From the NCBI GenBank assembly GCA_947629735.1, contig CANREX010000001.1, forward strand, positions 1 through 30,002: a stretch of DNA of 30,002 bases, in the 5' to 3' direction. The DNA is from an uncultured Clostridia bacterium. Lineage in GTDB: Bacteria > Bacillota > Clostridia > Christensenellales > Borkfalkiaceae. The notes beneath the pieces are model-generated. The model was not told where the DNA came from and did no database searches. It saw nothing but the letters and a program-made list of their open reading frames with translations. The stretch's first letter is position 1. Every line of letters begins with the position of its first letter. The position numbers were made by a program, and so were the translations under genes. This document shows, piece by piece, positions 29,841 to 30,002 of this stretch.

Positions 29841-30002
29841 GCTGCCGCTAAACGCAGATATGCGGCGCAAGACAAATTCACAAAATTCTCGCGCAGCCCG
29901 TGCGCTGTGAATTTTCGTGAGATTGAGGGCTACTCGCCCTCTGCCTGCGATTTTTAAGGGCGCGCGAAATATATAATCGCAGGCATTCACCTCGCCGAGG
30001 TG
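29840..30002 (+). ncRNA. Structured dispersed repeat, copy 2 (cut by the window end)
   Basis: Same block order as 21470-21620. Hairpins are AAATTCAC/GTGAATTT (29874-29881 with 29907-29914) with inner GCGCA/TGCGC, GAGGGC/GCCCTC (29925-29930 with 29936-29941), GCCTGCGAT/ATCGCAGGC (29943-29951 with 29976-29984, conserved loop 'taagggcgcgcgaa') and CACCTC/GAGGTG (29988-30002). Compensatory changes against copy 1 support selection on the RNA or DNA fold. Confidence 0.65.

Noticed and set aside
1..30002. tRNA or rRNA genes
   Set aside because: No cloverleaf-like segment or rRNA-like sequence was noticed by eye in any spacer. A tRNAscan run would settle this.

Overview
The window looks like a moderately GC-rich member of the Bacillota, most likely an uncultured clostridial gut lineage. 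This is inferred from gene order and protein types. The order is the full S10-spc-alpha ribosomal cluster with adk, map, a KOW-protein gene and infA, and S4, RpoA and L17 at its end. S14, S4, L36 and L31 are the zinc-binding types, and L24 carries a four-cysteine knuckle. The block rpmE - DUF1385(YqhQ) - prmC - prfA is also present. No database search was possible, so the lineage is tentative.

Layout. (1) 1-600: non-coding dispersed and tandem repeats. (2) 601-2655, minus: an EF-G-like translational GTPase. (3) 2656-3401: the control region of the ribosomal operon, with helically phased A-tracts, a consensus-like promoter and a structured leader containing an attenuator-like hairpin. (4) 3402-16572, plus: S10, L3, L4, L23, L2, S19, L22, S3, L16, L29, S17, L14, L24, L5, S14, S8, L6, L18, S5, L30, L15, SecY, Adk, Map, KOW protein, IF-1, L36. 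L30 (57 aa) and L36 (38 aa) are very short and were found by direct translation. (5) 16573-16944: a second promoter and leader. (6) 16945-19872: S13, S11, S4, RpoA, L17, then a double hairpin. (7) 20226-20890: two tandem paralogous two-helix membrane proteins of unknown function. (8) 20919-25767, minus: YfcE-type phosphoesterase, a repeat-rich 0.9-kb gap, HAD phosphatase, cardiolipin synthase-like PLD protein, MDR dehydrogenase-like protein. (9) 25887-29781, plus: L31, a DUF1385-PrmC fusion, RF1, and a DtxR-type metalloregulator. (10) 29788-30002: a perfect 23-bp hairpin and a second copy of a structured repeat.

How the genes work together. Most of the window is translation machinery. It holds both ribosomal subunits' core proteins, the translocon SecY that receives nascent chains, Map for N-terminal methionine removal, IF-1 for initiation, RF1 for termination and PrmC, which methylates release factors. 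RpoA links this to transcription.

The least expected signals are non-coding. A multi-hairpin repeat is present twice (21470-21620 and 29840-30002), and its stems differ in sequence but stay paired. The S10-L3 spacer has nested complementary arms. Phased A-tracts precede the S10 promoter. Three genes (HAD phosphatase, DtxR-like, MDR-like) have a -10 box only 6-8 nt before the start codon, as expected for leaderless mRNAs.
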